The notes beneath the pieces are model-generated. The model ran no database searches. It saw only the letters and a program-made list of their open reading frames with translations, and had not been told where the DNA came from. A program made the position numbers and the translations under genes. Shown in pieces: positions 52,977 to 61,540 of a stretch of DNA of 64,000 nucleotides. Position 1 is the first letter of the stretch. Every line of letters starts with the position of its first letter. This DNA comes from Streptomyces meridianus (GTDB lineage: Bacteria > Actinomycetota > Actinomycetes > Streptomycetales > Streptomycetaceae): assembly GCF_023703325.1 (NCBI RefSeq), contig NZ_JAMQGM010000037.1:1-64000 (forward strand), in the 5' to 3' direction.

Positions 52977-53107
52977 ATGACGACCATGCCGGAGGGGAGA
53001 CCGGAGAGGAGGCGGAATGCGGGCATTGCAGGGGCCGGAATCCGGAACGGCGTCTGCTGCGGGGCCGCTGTGCATCCTTCGTCCGGCCGCCGTGAACCCG
53101 GCAGTCG

Positions 53108-54049
53108 TCACGCGTCGAACAGTGCGCTCACCGATTCGCCGTTGTGGATTCGTCGGATGGCCTCGGCCAGCGCCGGGGCGATGGACAGGACGCGCAGCTT
53201 GTCGGTGCCGTGGTCGTCGGGGACGGGCACGGTGTTCGTGCAGACGATCTCCGACACGTCCGGCTGTTCCGACAGCCGCTTCAGGGCACCTGCGGAGAAC
53301 AGGCCGTGCGTGCACGCCACCCTGACCGACCGGGCCCCCAGCTCCCTGAGACGGCCGAGGAGTTCGATGACCGTGCTGCCCTTGGCGATCTCGTCGTCCA
53401 GGACGATGATGTCGCGGCCTTCGACTTCTCCTATGACGGAGCTGATGCTGACCCGGTCGTCGGCGAAGCGCTGCTTGGCCCCGGCCGCCACCTTGGTGCC
53501 CAGCAGGCGGGCGAACGCTGCGGCCTCCTTGGCGTTGCCGAGGTCGGGCGAGACCACGGTGGTGTTGGACAGGTCGCTGCCCCGGAAGTGCTCGGCCAGC
53601 TCGCGCAGCGCGTGCAGATGGTCAACCGGCACCGAGAAGAAGCCGTGGACCTGCGGCGAGTGCAGCGTCAGTGCCAGAACGCGACTGGCGCCCGACGCCA
53701 CCAGCAGGTCGGCAACCAGGCGTCCGCCGATGGAGATCCGCGGGGCGTCCTTCTTGTCCGAGCGGGCGTAGGAGTAGTGGGGCATGACCACGGTGATCCG
53801 GCTCGCGGACGCACCGCGGGCCGCATCGCACATCAGCAGCAGCTCCACGAGGTGCTCCTGCACCGGGGTGACCAGCGGCTGGATCAGGAACACGTCCCGT
53901 TCCCGGCAGTTGGCCTGGAGTTGCACCTCGAGGCAGTCGTTCGCGAACCGGTTCACCCGCACCGGGCTGAGGGGGACTCCCAGGTGGCCGCACACCTCCT
54001 CGGCCAGCCCGGGGTGGGCGCTCCCGCTGAACACGGCGATGTCTCGCAC
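53108..54049 (-). CDS. Ribose-phosphate pyrophosphokinase paralogue
   Basis: A 313-residue PRPP synthetase: SGSAHPGLAEEVCGHLGVPL, the flexible-loop SDKKDAPRISIGGRLVADLL, and the C-terminal half with VVSPDLGNAKEAAAFARLLG. The PRPP loop reads IIVLDDEIAKGSTVIELLGR rather than the usual DDMIDTGGTI type, so it belongs to a diverged paralogue group. The GTG start at 54049 (VRDIAVFSG) has GAGGAG upstream. It makes PRPP from ribose-5-phosphate and ATP for nucleotide and cofactor synthesis; a special role (for example in secondary metabolism) is possible. Confidence 0.87.
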   Translation of the reverse strand: MRDIAVFSGSAHPGLAEEVCGHLGVPLSPVRVNRFANDCLEVQLQANCRERDVFLIQPLVTPVQEHLVELLLMCDAARGASASRITVVMPHYSYARSDKKDAPRISIGGRLVADLLVASGASRVLALTLHSPQVHGFFSVPVDHLHALRELAEHFRGSDLSNTTVVSPDLGNAKEAAAFARLLGTKVAAGAKQRFADDRVSISSVIGEVEGRDIIVLDDEIAKGSTVIELLGRLRELGARSVRVACTHGLFSAGALKRLSEQPDVSEIVCTNTVPVPDDHGTDKLRVLSIAPALAEAIRRIHNGESVSALFDA

Positions 54050-54171
54050 GAACCGCTCCTCGCTCGGTCGGCACTGCCGGCCCCTGTGTCGCAGGGGCGG
54101 AAGGGTTTCCACGCGTCTTCGGTCGGCGGGCAACGGCGACGGCACCGCGCTCGCTGTGCGGCCGGTGTCGG

Positions 54172-54549
54172 CTAACCGGCCACGAACTGCGTCAGAATGG
54201 CCTGCACTTCGTAGATGTCGACGCCCTTGGTGAAGGTCTTCTGGATGGGTGTGGGACTGCCGGAGATCCAGAGCTTGAGCTCCGCGTCCAGGTCGAACGT
54301 GCCGGCGGTCTCGACTGCGAAGTGGCTGATGCTCCGGTACGGGACGGAGTGGTACTCCACCTTCTTGCCGGTGAGTCCCTGCTTGTCGACCAGGATCAGC
54401 CTGCGGTCGGTGAAGAGGATGGTGTCGCGGATCAACTGGTAGGCGGCGTGGATCTGTTCGCCGGGACCGAGCAGCCGGGCGTACTCCTGCTGGGCCGACG
54501 ACCTGTCGACGGTGTGTGCGTTTCCGAACAGCGCCACAACAGTCCCCAT
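54172..54549 (-). CDS. Bacterial PH-domain protein
   Basis: A 125-residue protein of the bPH_1 type: YQLIRDTILFTDRRLILVDK is the typical strand pair, followed by HSVPYRSISHFAVETAGTFD, DAELKLWISG and the C-terminal helix DIYEVQAILTQFV. Start at 54549 (MGTVVALFGNAHTV). Cytoplasmic; binding partner unknown. This type has stable homologues in many bacteria (YokE-like). Confidence 0.83.
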   Translation of the reverse strand: MGTVVALFGNAHTVDRSSAQQEYARLLGPGEQIHAAYQLIRDTILFTDRRLILVDKQGLTGKKVEYHSVPYRSISHFAVETAGTFDLDAELKLWISGSPTPIQKTFTKGVDIYEVQAILTQFVAG

Positions 54550-54831
54550 CCGTTGAAAGTGCATGATCTTCTGCGGTCTTCCGCGAACTGCCCGTTCACC
54601 TGGACCCCGTGATCTTCACCGAGGATAGCGGTCCGGGGGTGTCGGGCTCCGGCGAACGGCCGGGTCCGGGGGCGCCCGTCGGCCGGCGGAGACCCGGTCG
54701 GGTGCACCGGAGAAACCCCGGCGCGTACGTACGACCTGCCGCCGCGGATGCCGAAGACCCCCAGCCGTGGCCGGGCCGGGGGTCGTGTCACCGGAGCCCG
54801 GCCATGTCGGAACGACGAAAGTCCAGGACGG

Positions 54832-55011
54832 CTAACGGTACGAGGAGCCGACGTTCTTGGAACGGTCGACAGCCATGCAGCGGGTGCTGCTGCTCGACCC
54901 GGACGCGGTGAGCGTCGTGTTGTTCGCGCTGGCGCAGTTGTTGTTCTGGCGGCCCTCCTGGGCCGTGTTCTGCTCGAAGACGCTCCCGACGGTCGCGGCA
55001 CCACCCTTGGT
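54832..55011 (-). pseudogene. Cys-repeat relic D
   Basis: One good unit, TKGGAATVGSVFEQNTAQEG and RQNNNCASAN, then ASGSSSSTRCMAVDRSKNVG and stop. It belongs to the family of genes A and B, but lacks a signal peptide and start and its left part runs into unrelated DNA. Its length fits a single repeat unit of about 60 residues. Confidence 0.72.
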
Positions 55012-55055
55012 ATGGCGGGATCGGCGTGTTCCGCCCGGACGGCGCACTGTTCGTC

Positions 55056-56222
55056 TTAGCGCGAGATCGGCGGACCGGTGGGCCGGGACCCGTGTGACTC
55101 CGAGCGGGCGGACGATGATGCGGAGTCAGTGCCACGGACCCGCGGCGAAGCGTCCCGCAGCATCAGGAAGACCACGGCCCAGGCCAGCAGGACGAACCCG
55201 CCCGCGCACAGGAAGGCGAGACTGTAACCGTCCCGCATCGCCTGGACCTGCTCGGACCCGCGTGCCAGCAGGGTGTTGCTGTGCGAGGTGGCCACCGTCG
55301 CCAGGACGGCGAGACCGATGGCCGCGCCCGCCTGCTGGGCGGTGTTGTTCAGCCCCGAGGCGAGTCCGGCGTCCCGGGGCCCGGCCCCCGACATGGCCAG
55401 CATGATGACCGCCGGGACGGCCAGGCCCATGCCGACCCCCTGGACGACGAGGCTCGGAGCCACGTCCGACCAGTACTGACCGTTCACCGGCGCACGACTC
55501 AGCAGGACCAGTCCGGCGCCCAGAGCGGCCAGGCCGGTCAGCAGGACACGCCGAGTGCCGAACCGGGCCGTGAGCCGTGCCGAGAAGAACAACGACATGG
55601 TGCCGATCATCAGTGGCGCGGGCAGGAACGCGAGCCCGGTCTGCATCGAATCGAAGGCCAGGCCTCGTTCCAGGTAGAGGGCGTTGAGGAACTGGAAGCC
55701 GAACCCCGCGGCGAACACGAGGATCACGACGATGTTGGCGCCGGCGACACCTCGGTCGCGGAGGACGGAGAGTCTCAGCAGTGGTCGGGCGGCTTTGGCC
55801 TGGCGTACCACGAAGGCGGCGAGCAGCAGAACCGAGAACGCCCCGTACCCGAAGAGTTCACCGATGCCTGCGCCTGTCCCGGGGATCCGGGAGATGGCGA
55901 ACACGCCCAGGGAGAGGCCGGCGGTGACGAGCAGGGCTCCCAGGGCGTCGGCGCCTGCGCGCAGTCCCGGCCCGGAGTCAGAGGCCGGTAGTCCCTGCCC
56001 GGCGACGACGGCGGCGATGCCGACGGGAAGGTTGACGAGGAACACCCAGTGCCAGCCCAGGACTTCGGTGATCGCACCGCCGACGATCAGACCCACGGAC
56101 GACGCTCCGCCGGCCGAGACGAAGCTGTAGATGCCCATGGTCTTGGCCTGCTCGGCGGGGTCGGGGTACAGGCCCACGATCATCCCGAGGACCACGGCGG
56201 AGGCCAGCGCGGCCCGGGACGC
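55056..56222 (-). pseudogene. MFS exporter (EmrB/QacA type), 5'-truncated
   Basis: From ALASAVVLGMIVGLYPDPAE on, the sequence is a typical drug:H+ antiporter-2 (14 membrane segments): YSFVSAGGASSVGLIVGGAI, GWHWVFLVNLPVGIAAVVAG, and later GLASGLNNTAQQAGAAIGLA. About the first 120 residues (four or five membrane segments with the first conserved motifs) are gone; upstream in frame is sequence that fits the opposite-strand HxlR gene. The rest is intact to the stop. It is therefore not a working transporter unless it starts internally. Confidence 0.78.
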
Positions 56223-56574
56223 CTGTTCGGTTCTCGAGGTGCTCGGCAGGGTCAGTGGGAAGTGGAGCATCGGGATCCTGCTGGTCACCACGCAGGGGCC
56301 GGCACGGTTCACGGAACTGGAGCGGCTGGTCAAGGGCATCAGCCGGCGCATGCTGACGCTCACCCTGCGCAACCTGGAACGGGACGGGCTGCTGACCCGC
56401 ACCGTCTACCCCACCGTGCCCCCGAAGGTCGAGTACACCGCGACCCCCATGGCCCGTGAGCTCTACGACACCCTGCTGACGCTGGCCGGCTGGGCCGAGC
56501 GGCACCTGCACGAGATCGACGAGTCCCGTGTCCGGTACGACCGACGCGCCCTGGCGGAGGCGGAAACGGCCTGA
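56213..56574 (+). pseudogene. HxlR-family regulator, 5'-truncated
   Basis: A winged-helix of the HxlR family from about ACSVLEVLGRVSGKWSIGIL through GPARFTELERLVKGISRRML, TLTLRNLERDGLLTRTVYPT and VPPKVEYTATPMARELYDTL to the stop. The normal N-terminal start is missing: in frame upstream is the reverse strand of the MFS gene. The two genes are divergent and each lacks its 5' end; one deletion removed the shared promoter and both starts. A short protein from an internal start is possible. Confidence 0.72.
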
Positions 56575-56673
56575 TTCACGGGGCGTCGGCAGCGGAACGC
56601 CGGGTGGCCGGCCCTGCCGACGAGGGGTGCCGGGAATGCCGCCGGGCCGCGACGGGTTGCCGTACGTCCGCGC

Positions 56674-56877
56674 TCAACGACGGTGCTCGTAGCGCCGCAT
56701 GAGTGCAGCACCGCCCGACCAGCCTGCGATGGCGGCCGCCACGGCAGAGGCCCAGGCGGCTGTGTCCGGCGCGCCCAGAGCGGAGAGCAGTGCCCCTGCC
56801 ACGCCGAAGCCGAGCACGGCTCCGCCGATGCGCACGGCGAACCTGAGCCTTTCGCGAAGGAAGCCCTCGCCGTCCAT
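56674..56877 (-). CDS. Small membrane protein, 67 aa
   Basis: A 67-residue protein with GAGGAGGCGAGGC before the ATG. Two hydrophobic segments: AVRIGGAVLGFGVAGALLSAL and AAWASAVAAAIAGWSGGAAL, and a basic end MRRYEHRR. No known family. Confidence 0.68.
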   Translation of the reverse strand: MDGEGFLRERLRFAVRIGGAVLGFGVAGALLSALGAPDTAAWASAVAAAIAGWSGGAALMRRYEHRR

Positions 56878-57048
56878 GCCTCGCCTCCTCGCGGTGAGCC
56901 ATCCGGCGGCCGCTCTCGAGCCGCGCTGCCGGTCTGCCCGGCCGGGGGCCCGTCACACCTTTTGACGGCTCAGGGCGACCCGCGGCCCCGGAGCCGTGCG
57001 CTCCGGGGCCGCCGTACGAACGGCACCGCGGCCTTTCTGCCGCGGGCT

Positions 57049-59100
57049 TCACTCTCCGGGTTCGGTGCGCTCTGCGTCCCAGCGGGCGAGGTCGCGCAGC
57101 CAGACCTGCGCCGAGCTGTCCGAGGGGGCGCGCCAGTCGCCGCGGGGGGATAGGGAACCGCCGGCCGACACCTTCGGCCCGTTGGGCATCGCCGAGCGCT
57201 TGAACTGCGCGAACGCGAAGAAGCGGCGGCAGAAGGACTCGAGCCAGTGCCGGATCTCCGGAAGGTCGTAGGCCACCCGTTCGGCCCGCGGGAAGTTGGG
57301 CGGCCAGGCGCCGGCGTCCCGGTCGTGCCAGGCGTGCCAGGCCAGGAACGCGATCTTCGTCGGCCGGAAGCCGTAGCGCAGGACGTGGAAGAGGGTGAAG
57401 TCGTGCAGCGCGTACGGGCCGATCTTCGACTCGGTGGACTGCAGTTCCTCGCCCGGCACGAGTTCGGGGCTGATCTCCGTGTCGAGGATCGCCGCCAGCG
57501 TCTCGCCGGTTTCCTCGTCGAACTGGCCGCTGCTGATGACCCAGCGGATCAGGTGCTGGATGAGTGTCTTCGGCACACCGGAGTTGACGTTGTAGTGGCT
57601 CATCTGGTCGCCGACGCCGTACGTGCACCAGCCGAGCGCGAGCTCGGACAGGTCACCGGTGCCGAGCACGATGCCCCCGCGCTGGTTCGCCAGCCGGAAC
57701 AGGTAGTCGGTGCGCAGGCCGGCCTGCACGTTCTCGAAGGTGACGTCGTACTCGGGCTCTCCGGCCGCGAACGGGTGATCGATCTCCCGGAGCATGAGCC
57801 GGGCGGTCGGCGTGATGTCCAGTTCCGACGCCGTGACGCCCAGCGCGCGCATCAGCTTGTGGGCGTTCTGCTTGGTGTGCGCGCCGGTCGCGAAGCCGGG
57901 CAGCGTGAAGGCCAGGATGTCGCTGCGCGGTCGGCCCGCGCGGTCCATCGCCCGGGCGGCGACGATCAGCGCGTGCGTGGAGTCGAGACCGCCGGACACC
58001 CCGATGACGACCTTCGGGCCGCCGATCGCCGCCAGCCGCTGCTGCAGGCCCACGACCTGGATGTTGTACGCCTCGTAGCAGTCCTGGGCGAGGCGGTCGG
58101 GGTCGGCCGGGACGAACGGGAACCGCTCGACCCGGCGGTGCAGTCCGAGGTCGGTCGTCGGCGGGTCGAGCCGGAACGGCACGTGCCGGAAGCCGCCGGT
58201 GCGCGCGGCGTGGGTGCGCCGGTTGTCGTCGAAGGTGCCCGTGCGACGGCGCTCCTGCACCAGCAGGTCGAGGTCGATGTCCGCCACCGCGTACTGGTCA
58301 CCGGGCGGGAAGCGGTCGGTTTCGGCCAGCAGGGTGCCGTTTTCGTAGATCATGGTCTGCCCGTCCCAGGACAGGTCGGTGGTCGACTCGCCCAGCCCGG
58401 CAGCCGCGTACACGTACGCGGCGAGGCAGCGCGAGGACGCCGAGCGGCACATCAGCCGCCGGTCGTCGGCGCGTCCGACCGTGATCGGACTGCCCGAGAG
58501 GTTGACCAGGACGGTTGCCCCGGCCAGTGCGGCCTCGGCGCTGGGCGGCACCGGCACCCACATGTCCTCGCAGATCTCCGCGTGCAGTACCAGGCCGGGG
58601 ACGTCCTCGGCCTCGAACAGCAGGTCCACCCCGAAGGGCGCCGTCGCGCCGCCGATCCGGATGGTCCCGCCGCGCTCGTCGTCGCCCGTGGCGATCTGTC
58701 GCCGCTCGTAGAACTCCCGGTAGTTCGGCACGTAGGACTTGGGGGCGATGCCGAGGATCCGCCCGCGGTGCACGACCACCGCGCAGTTGTAGAGGCGGTT
58801 GCGGTGCCGCAGCGGTGCCCCGACCACGAGCACCGTCATCAGATCCGCCGAAGCGGTCACGATGGTGTCGAGCGCGGCTTCGACGTCGTCGAGCAACGCG
58901 TCCTGCAGCAGGAGGTCCTCGACGGAGTAGCCGGACAGGCACAGTTCCGGGAAGACGGCGACGGCGACCCCCTCCTGCGCGCACCGGCGCCCCTGCCGCA
59001 GAACCGCCTCGGCGTTGGCGGTCGGGTCGGCGATGGCGGCATGGCCGGTGCACGCGGCCACCCGCGCGCATCCCTGCTGATAGATGGACCAGAAGTTCAC
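57049..59100 (-). CDS. nadE: Glutamine-dependent NAD(+) synthetase
   Basis: A 683-residue two-domain enzyme that amidates deamido-NAD+ at the expense of glutamine and ATP, the last step of NAD synthesis. The N-terminal amidase has the Glu-Lys-Cys triad in FPELCLSGYS, PKSYVPNYREFYE and HAEICEDMWVP. The C-terminal synthetase has the PP-loop SGGLDSTHAL, GTGDLSELALGW, and KIGPYALHDF. Length is that of the actinobacterial form. GTG start at 59100 (VNFWSIYQQGCARVA). A single-gene unit. Confidence 0.96.
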   Translation of the reverse strand: MNFWSIYQQGCARVAACTGHAAIADPTANAEAVLRQGRRCAQEGVAVAVFPELCLSGYSVEDLLLQDALLDDVEAALDTIVTASADLMTVLVVGAPLRHRNRLYNCAVVVHRGRILGIAPKSYVPNYREFYERRQIATGDDERGGTIRIGGATAPFGVDLLFEAEDVPGLVLHAEICEDMWVPVPPSAEAALAGATVLVNLSGSPITVGRADDRRLMCRSASSRCLAAYVYAAAGLGESTTDLSWDGQTMIYENGTLLAETDRFPPGDQYAVADIDLDLLVQERRRTGTFDDNRRTHAARTGGFRHVPFRLDPPTTDLGLHRRVERFPFVPADPDRLAQDCYEAYNIQVVGLQQRLAAIGGPKVVIGVSGGLDSTHALIVAARAMDRAGRPRSDILAFTLPGFATGAHTKQNAHKLMRALGVTASELDITPTARLMLREIDHPFAAGEPEYDVTFENVQAGLRTDYLFRLANQRGGIVLGTGDLSELALGWCTYGVGDQMSHYNVNSGVPKTLIQHLIRWVISSGQFDEETGETLAAILDTEISPELVPGEELQSTESKIGPYALHDFTLFHVLRYGFRPTKIAFLAWHAWHDRDAGAWPPNFPRAERVAYDLPEIRHWLESFCRRFFAFAQFKRSAMPNGPKVSAGGSLSPRGDWRAPSDSSAQVWLRDLARWDAERTEPGE

Positions 59101-59367
59101 CCACCCATCATGTCAGCCGGGTCGGGGACTGCAGGGGCCGGAGGGACGGGCACTGGTGTTGCCGCGGGGAGGGCGCCCGAGGAGACCGGGGGAGGTGACG
59201 TTGCGCCGTTCGTGGCCCGGGCTCCCGGCCGGCCGGCGACCGGGGTGCGATCCCGGGAACGGTGTCTCCGAGATGCTCTCCAGCCGCTGTCCGGTCGGAC
59301 CGCAGCGGAGATCCGGCGCCGCGGCCCCGGCCGGCCGGAGCCCGGCGGCGTCGGCACCCTCGGTCCG

Positions 59368-59640
59368 TCAGGTGCCGGGGGCCCGGAAGGCGACCTTCCG
59401 GCGGGCGGCCTCGTCGATCTCGTCGAGGGTGAGGAGGGGGGTGGCCCGGCTGCGGAGGGCGCCGCTGGCCTTGACGATGAGGCTGCTGGCTGCCATGGAG
59501 GCCGGGTCGGGGAAGTCGAGGATGAGCACGATGTCGTCCTCGCCGAAGGCGAAGTACATGGCCTCGACCGTGCCGCCGAGTTCGGTGACGACCTGGTCGA
59601 CTGCGGCACGACGGCCACTCGCGCAGACCCTTCGTGCCCT
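59368..59640 (-). pseudogene. GYD-domain protein, N-terminally cut by a TnpB remnant
   Basis: The retained part (GRRAAVDQVVTELGGTVEAM, YFAFGEDDIVLILDFPDPAS, MAASSLIVKASGALRSRATP and the end LLTLDEID...) is the C-terminal two-thirds of a GYD/DUF2200-type ferredoxin-like protein. The first strand and helix are missing, replaced by DNA that codes for TnpB on the other strand. No start codon of its own with a ribosome site. Confidence 0.72.
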
Positions 59641-59650
59641 CTGGCGTGTA

Positions 59651-59878
59651 CAGCGGGCCGGGGTGCCGCTGGTGCATGTCGGTCCGCCGTACACCAGCCA
59701 GCAATGCTCCGAGTGCGGTCACATCGACCGGCGCAACCGCCAGTCACAAGCGACGTTCGCCTGCCGGTCCTGCGGGGCCTTCATGCACGCGGACGACAAC
59801 GCGTCCCACAACATCGGCCGTAAAGGCGAGAGCGTATGGACTGCGGGGCGTGAGTCACGCGTCCCCGCCACCCCATAG
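59651..59878 (+). mobile_element. TnpB (IS200/IS605 family) C-terminal fragment
   Basis: The frame gives RAGVPLVHVGPPYTSQQCSE, CGHIDRRNRQSQATFACRSC, GAFMHADDNASHNIGRKGES and stops at 59876. It is the zinc-ribbon end of TnpB, with the four Cys (CxxC...CxxC) and the D of the RuvC III motif (HADDNASHN). Only about 75 of about 400 residues remain; the nuclease's other acidic residues and any TnpA are gone. So the protein is dead. Confidence 0.88.
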
Positions 59879-59960
59879 GGGTGTCTGGACGGAGGAGCCC
59901 ACCCAGCAGCCGGTTGGGCACTACCTCCAAGCCCGGTCGTTCACGGCCGGGTCAAGTTGA
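59869..59960 (+). repeat. IS right end with subterminal hairpins (possible omega-RNA 3' part)
   Basis: After the TnpB stop, three stems follow: CACCCC-ATA-GGGGTG (59869-59883), GCCCA/TGGGC (59897-59919) and CCCGG/CCGGG (59932-59951), then GTCAAGTTGA and the border at about 59960. In IS200/IS605 elements this region makes the right end, and in active elements it also makes the guide RNA scaffold of TnpB. Border with the neighbouring gene is at the stop codon 59961. Confidence 0.6.
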
Positions 59961-60851
59961 CTACAGCCGTCTGTCGAACCTCGCCGCGACGGCCTGCTCC
60001 AGTGTGAGGCCACTCGCGTCCTCGTCCGGTTCGAGGAACGCATAGATCACAGCGAGCGCCACCAAGCCCATGAGGGAACGGTTGTTGTCGTGATCGATCA
60101 CACCGGAAGCGGGGTCGCCGATGGCCCGGAGGGTCATTCCGTCGTTGGCCGCGGACAGGGCGTTGGCGAGGTCGTCGCGGGTGAGGCCCTCGCGCAGTCG
60201 CAGGCGGCGCGCCCGTATGACGGTGCCGTACAGCTGCTTCCACGAGCCGAGGTAATCCCCGTACACGGCGGAGATTATTCGCCTGACCTCGTCGTCTCCC
60301 TCGGCCGCCGCCATGAGTGCGAGGCTCAGCCGGACTTGGGGCAGGTCGACACCCTCGGCGGCGTGCCGATGGGCGACTTCGTGTACGGCGTTTGCGAAAT
60401 CCGGGCCACGCACCAGTCTTTCGATGTTGGCTTTCCGCTGCTTCCGGTACTCGGGCCGGTAGTTCTCCCGCCAGAGAGCGAAGTTGAGCAGGTCGACGAT
60501 GAAGTTCGAGTGCGGCTCCCAGCGATCTCTCAACATCGATCCGCCGTTGCCGTTCCGGACGAACGGGGGCGGGTTGCGATGGAACTCCTCGGCAACCCTG
60601 CGCTGGGAGAGGGGGCCCAGCAGCAGGAGCTCACTGTTGACGCGTTGCCGGCCGCCGGGGCCGAAGTGCCGGTGGAGCAGCCGCATTCCGGCGGCCAGGA
60701 ACGCTGCGGTCTCCGGGCTGTTCGCGAGCCGGCGGCGGCCCATGGGAGTGATGCGCCTGAGATTGCGCAGCACCCCGGACACGTCCTGGTTGTAGGGGAA
60801 AGGAAGGTTCCGTTTCCGTCGGTGGCCCGGCGGCTCGTCCATATCGCTCAT
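59961..60851 (-). CDS. Unrecognised protein, 296 aa (faint TetR-C-like end)
   Basis: A charged, mostly helical protein (GRRRLANSPETAAFLAAGMR, LLGPLSQRRVAEEFHRNPPP, EYRKQRKANIERLVRGPDFA) with a last part that reads DGMTLRAIGDPASGVIDHDN and LGLVALAV-like hydrophobic helix, similar in style to TetR ligand domains. No N-terminal helix-turn-helix is seen. Its stop codon TAG (59961-59963) sits right at the end of the IS fragment, so the last residues may have been altered by insertion. Function not known. Confidence 0.55.
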   Translation of the reverse strand: MSDMDEPPGHRRKRNLPFPYNQDVSGVLRNLRRITPMGRRRLANSPETAAFLAAGMRLLHRHFGPGGRQRVNSELLLLGPLSQRRVAEEFHRNPPPFVRNGNGGSMLRDRWEPHSNFIVDLLNFALWRENYRPEYRKQRKANIERLVRGPDFANAVHEVAHRHAAEGVDLPQVRLSLALMAAAEGDDEVRRIISAVYGDYLGSWKQLYGTVIRARRLRLREGLTRDDLANALSAANDGMTLRAIGDPASGVIDHDNNRSLMGLVALAVIYAFLEPDEDASGLTLEQAVAARFDRRL

Positions 60852-61004
60852 GCATGCATGTTGCCTTCGCCGTCGTCACCCCAACAGGGACGCAGATGCG
60901 CGGAGTTCGAGCGCAGTGGACGACTCCGCGCGGCTGCGGGGCAGCGGATCCGTCCGCGACCGCGCTACACCGGGGACCTCCTGATACGAGAAGGGTGATC
61001 GAGG

Positions 61005-61199
61005 ATGCGCAACTTCGACATGGGGGTTGTCGGCTGGGCGCTGACGGCTGTCGCCGTCAGCAGCGCTCTGGTCCGGCTGATCCTCGGCGCGCTCGCCGTC
61101 CATGCGACCCGCAAACTGCTCACCGAATCCACCGATCGCACCCATCTCCTCGCGGTGCTGCGCGCGCTCCTCAGCAGCCTGAAATCCCCACGGCGTTGA
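61005..61199 (+). CDS. Small membrane protein, 64 aa
   Basis: A 64-residue protein: one hydrophobic segment (VGWALTAVAVSSALVRLILG, about 9-31) followed by an amphipathic basic helix (HLLAVLRALLSSLKSPRR). A weak ribosome site (GAAGGGTGATCGAGG) precedes the ATG. No known family; could be a membrane-anchored regulator peptide. Confidence 0.5.
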   Translation: MRNFDMGVVGWALTAVAVSSALVRLILGALAVHATRKLLTESTDRTHLLAVLRALLSSLKSPRR

Positions 61200-61540
61200 G
61201 CACGCCATGTGGCAGCGAACCGGCCGTCCACTGACGCACCATGGCGCAGGAACCGACCGGCCCCGACTCCCGGAGCCGCAGGCCGGGGACCGGTGCGGTC
61301 CGGCCTTGCGTACGTCGCATCCACCGCTACCGGTATCCGCAGCCCCGAGCGGCGACGTACCGGTGAACTCTCCAGGCCCTTTCCGGACACCCGCCGGAAG
61401 TCACGCAGGGGCCGTTCAGGAACCGGTGGATCGCTGAACGCCGCCGCCGGCTTCGACGAACACCCGGCCCCGATGAGCGTGAGCGACGGAAGGGAGTTCC
61501 CGGACCGGTGGCCGGGAACTCCCTTCAGCGGAGGTGCGGA
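61200..61540. other. 341-bp stretch without a gene
   Basis: Between the small membrane protein and the convergent subtilase. No supported coding frame. Contains the subtilase terminator at 61489-61526; nothing else recognised. Confidence 0.45.
61489..61526 (-). terminator. Terminator after the subtilase gene
   Basis: GAAGGGAGTTCCCGG (61489-61503), 8-nt loop, CCGGGAACTCCCTTC (61512-61526): perfect 15-bp stem, 15 bp downstream of the subtilase stop. Confidence 0.88.

Noticed and set aside
57247..59823. An 858-codon plus-strand frame opposite nadE
   Set aside because: Antisense shadow of a well-defined enzyme gene.
59651..59960. A functional TnpB/IS element
   Set aside because: Only the last 75 or so residues remain; no left end or TnpA was found.
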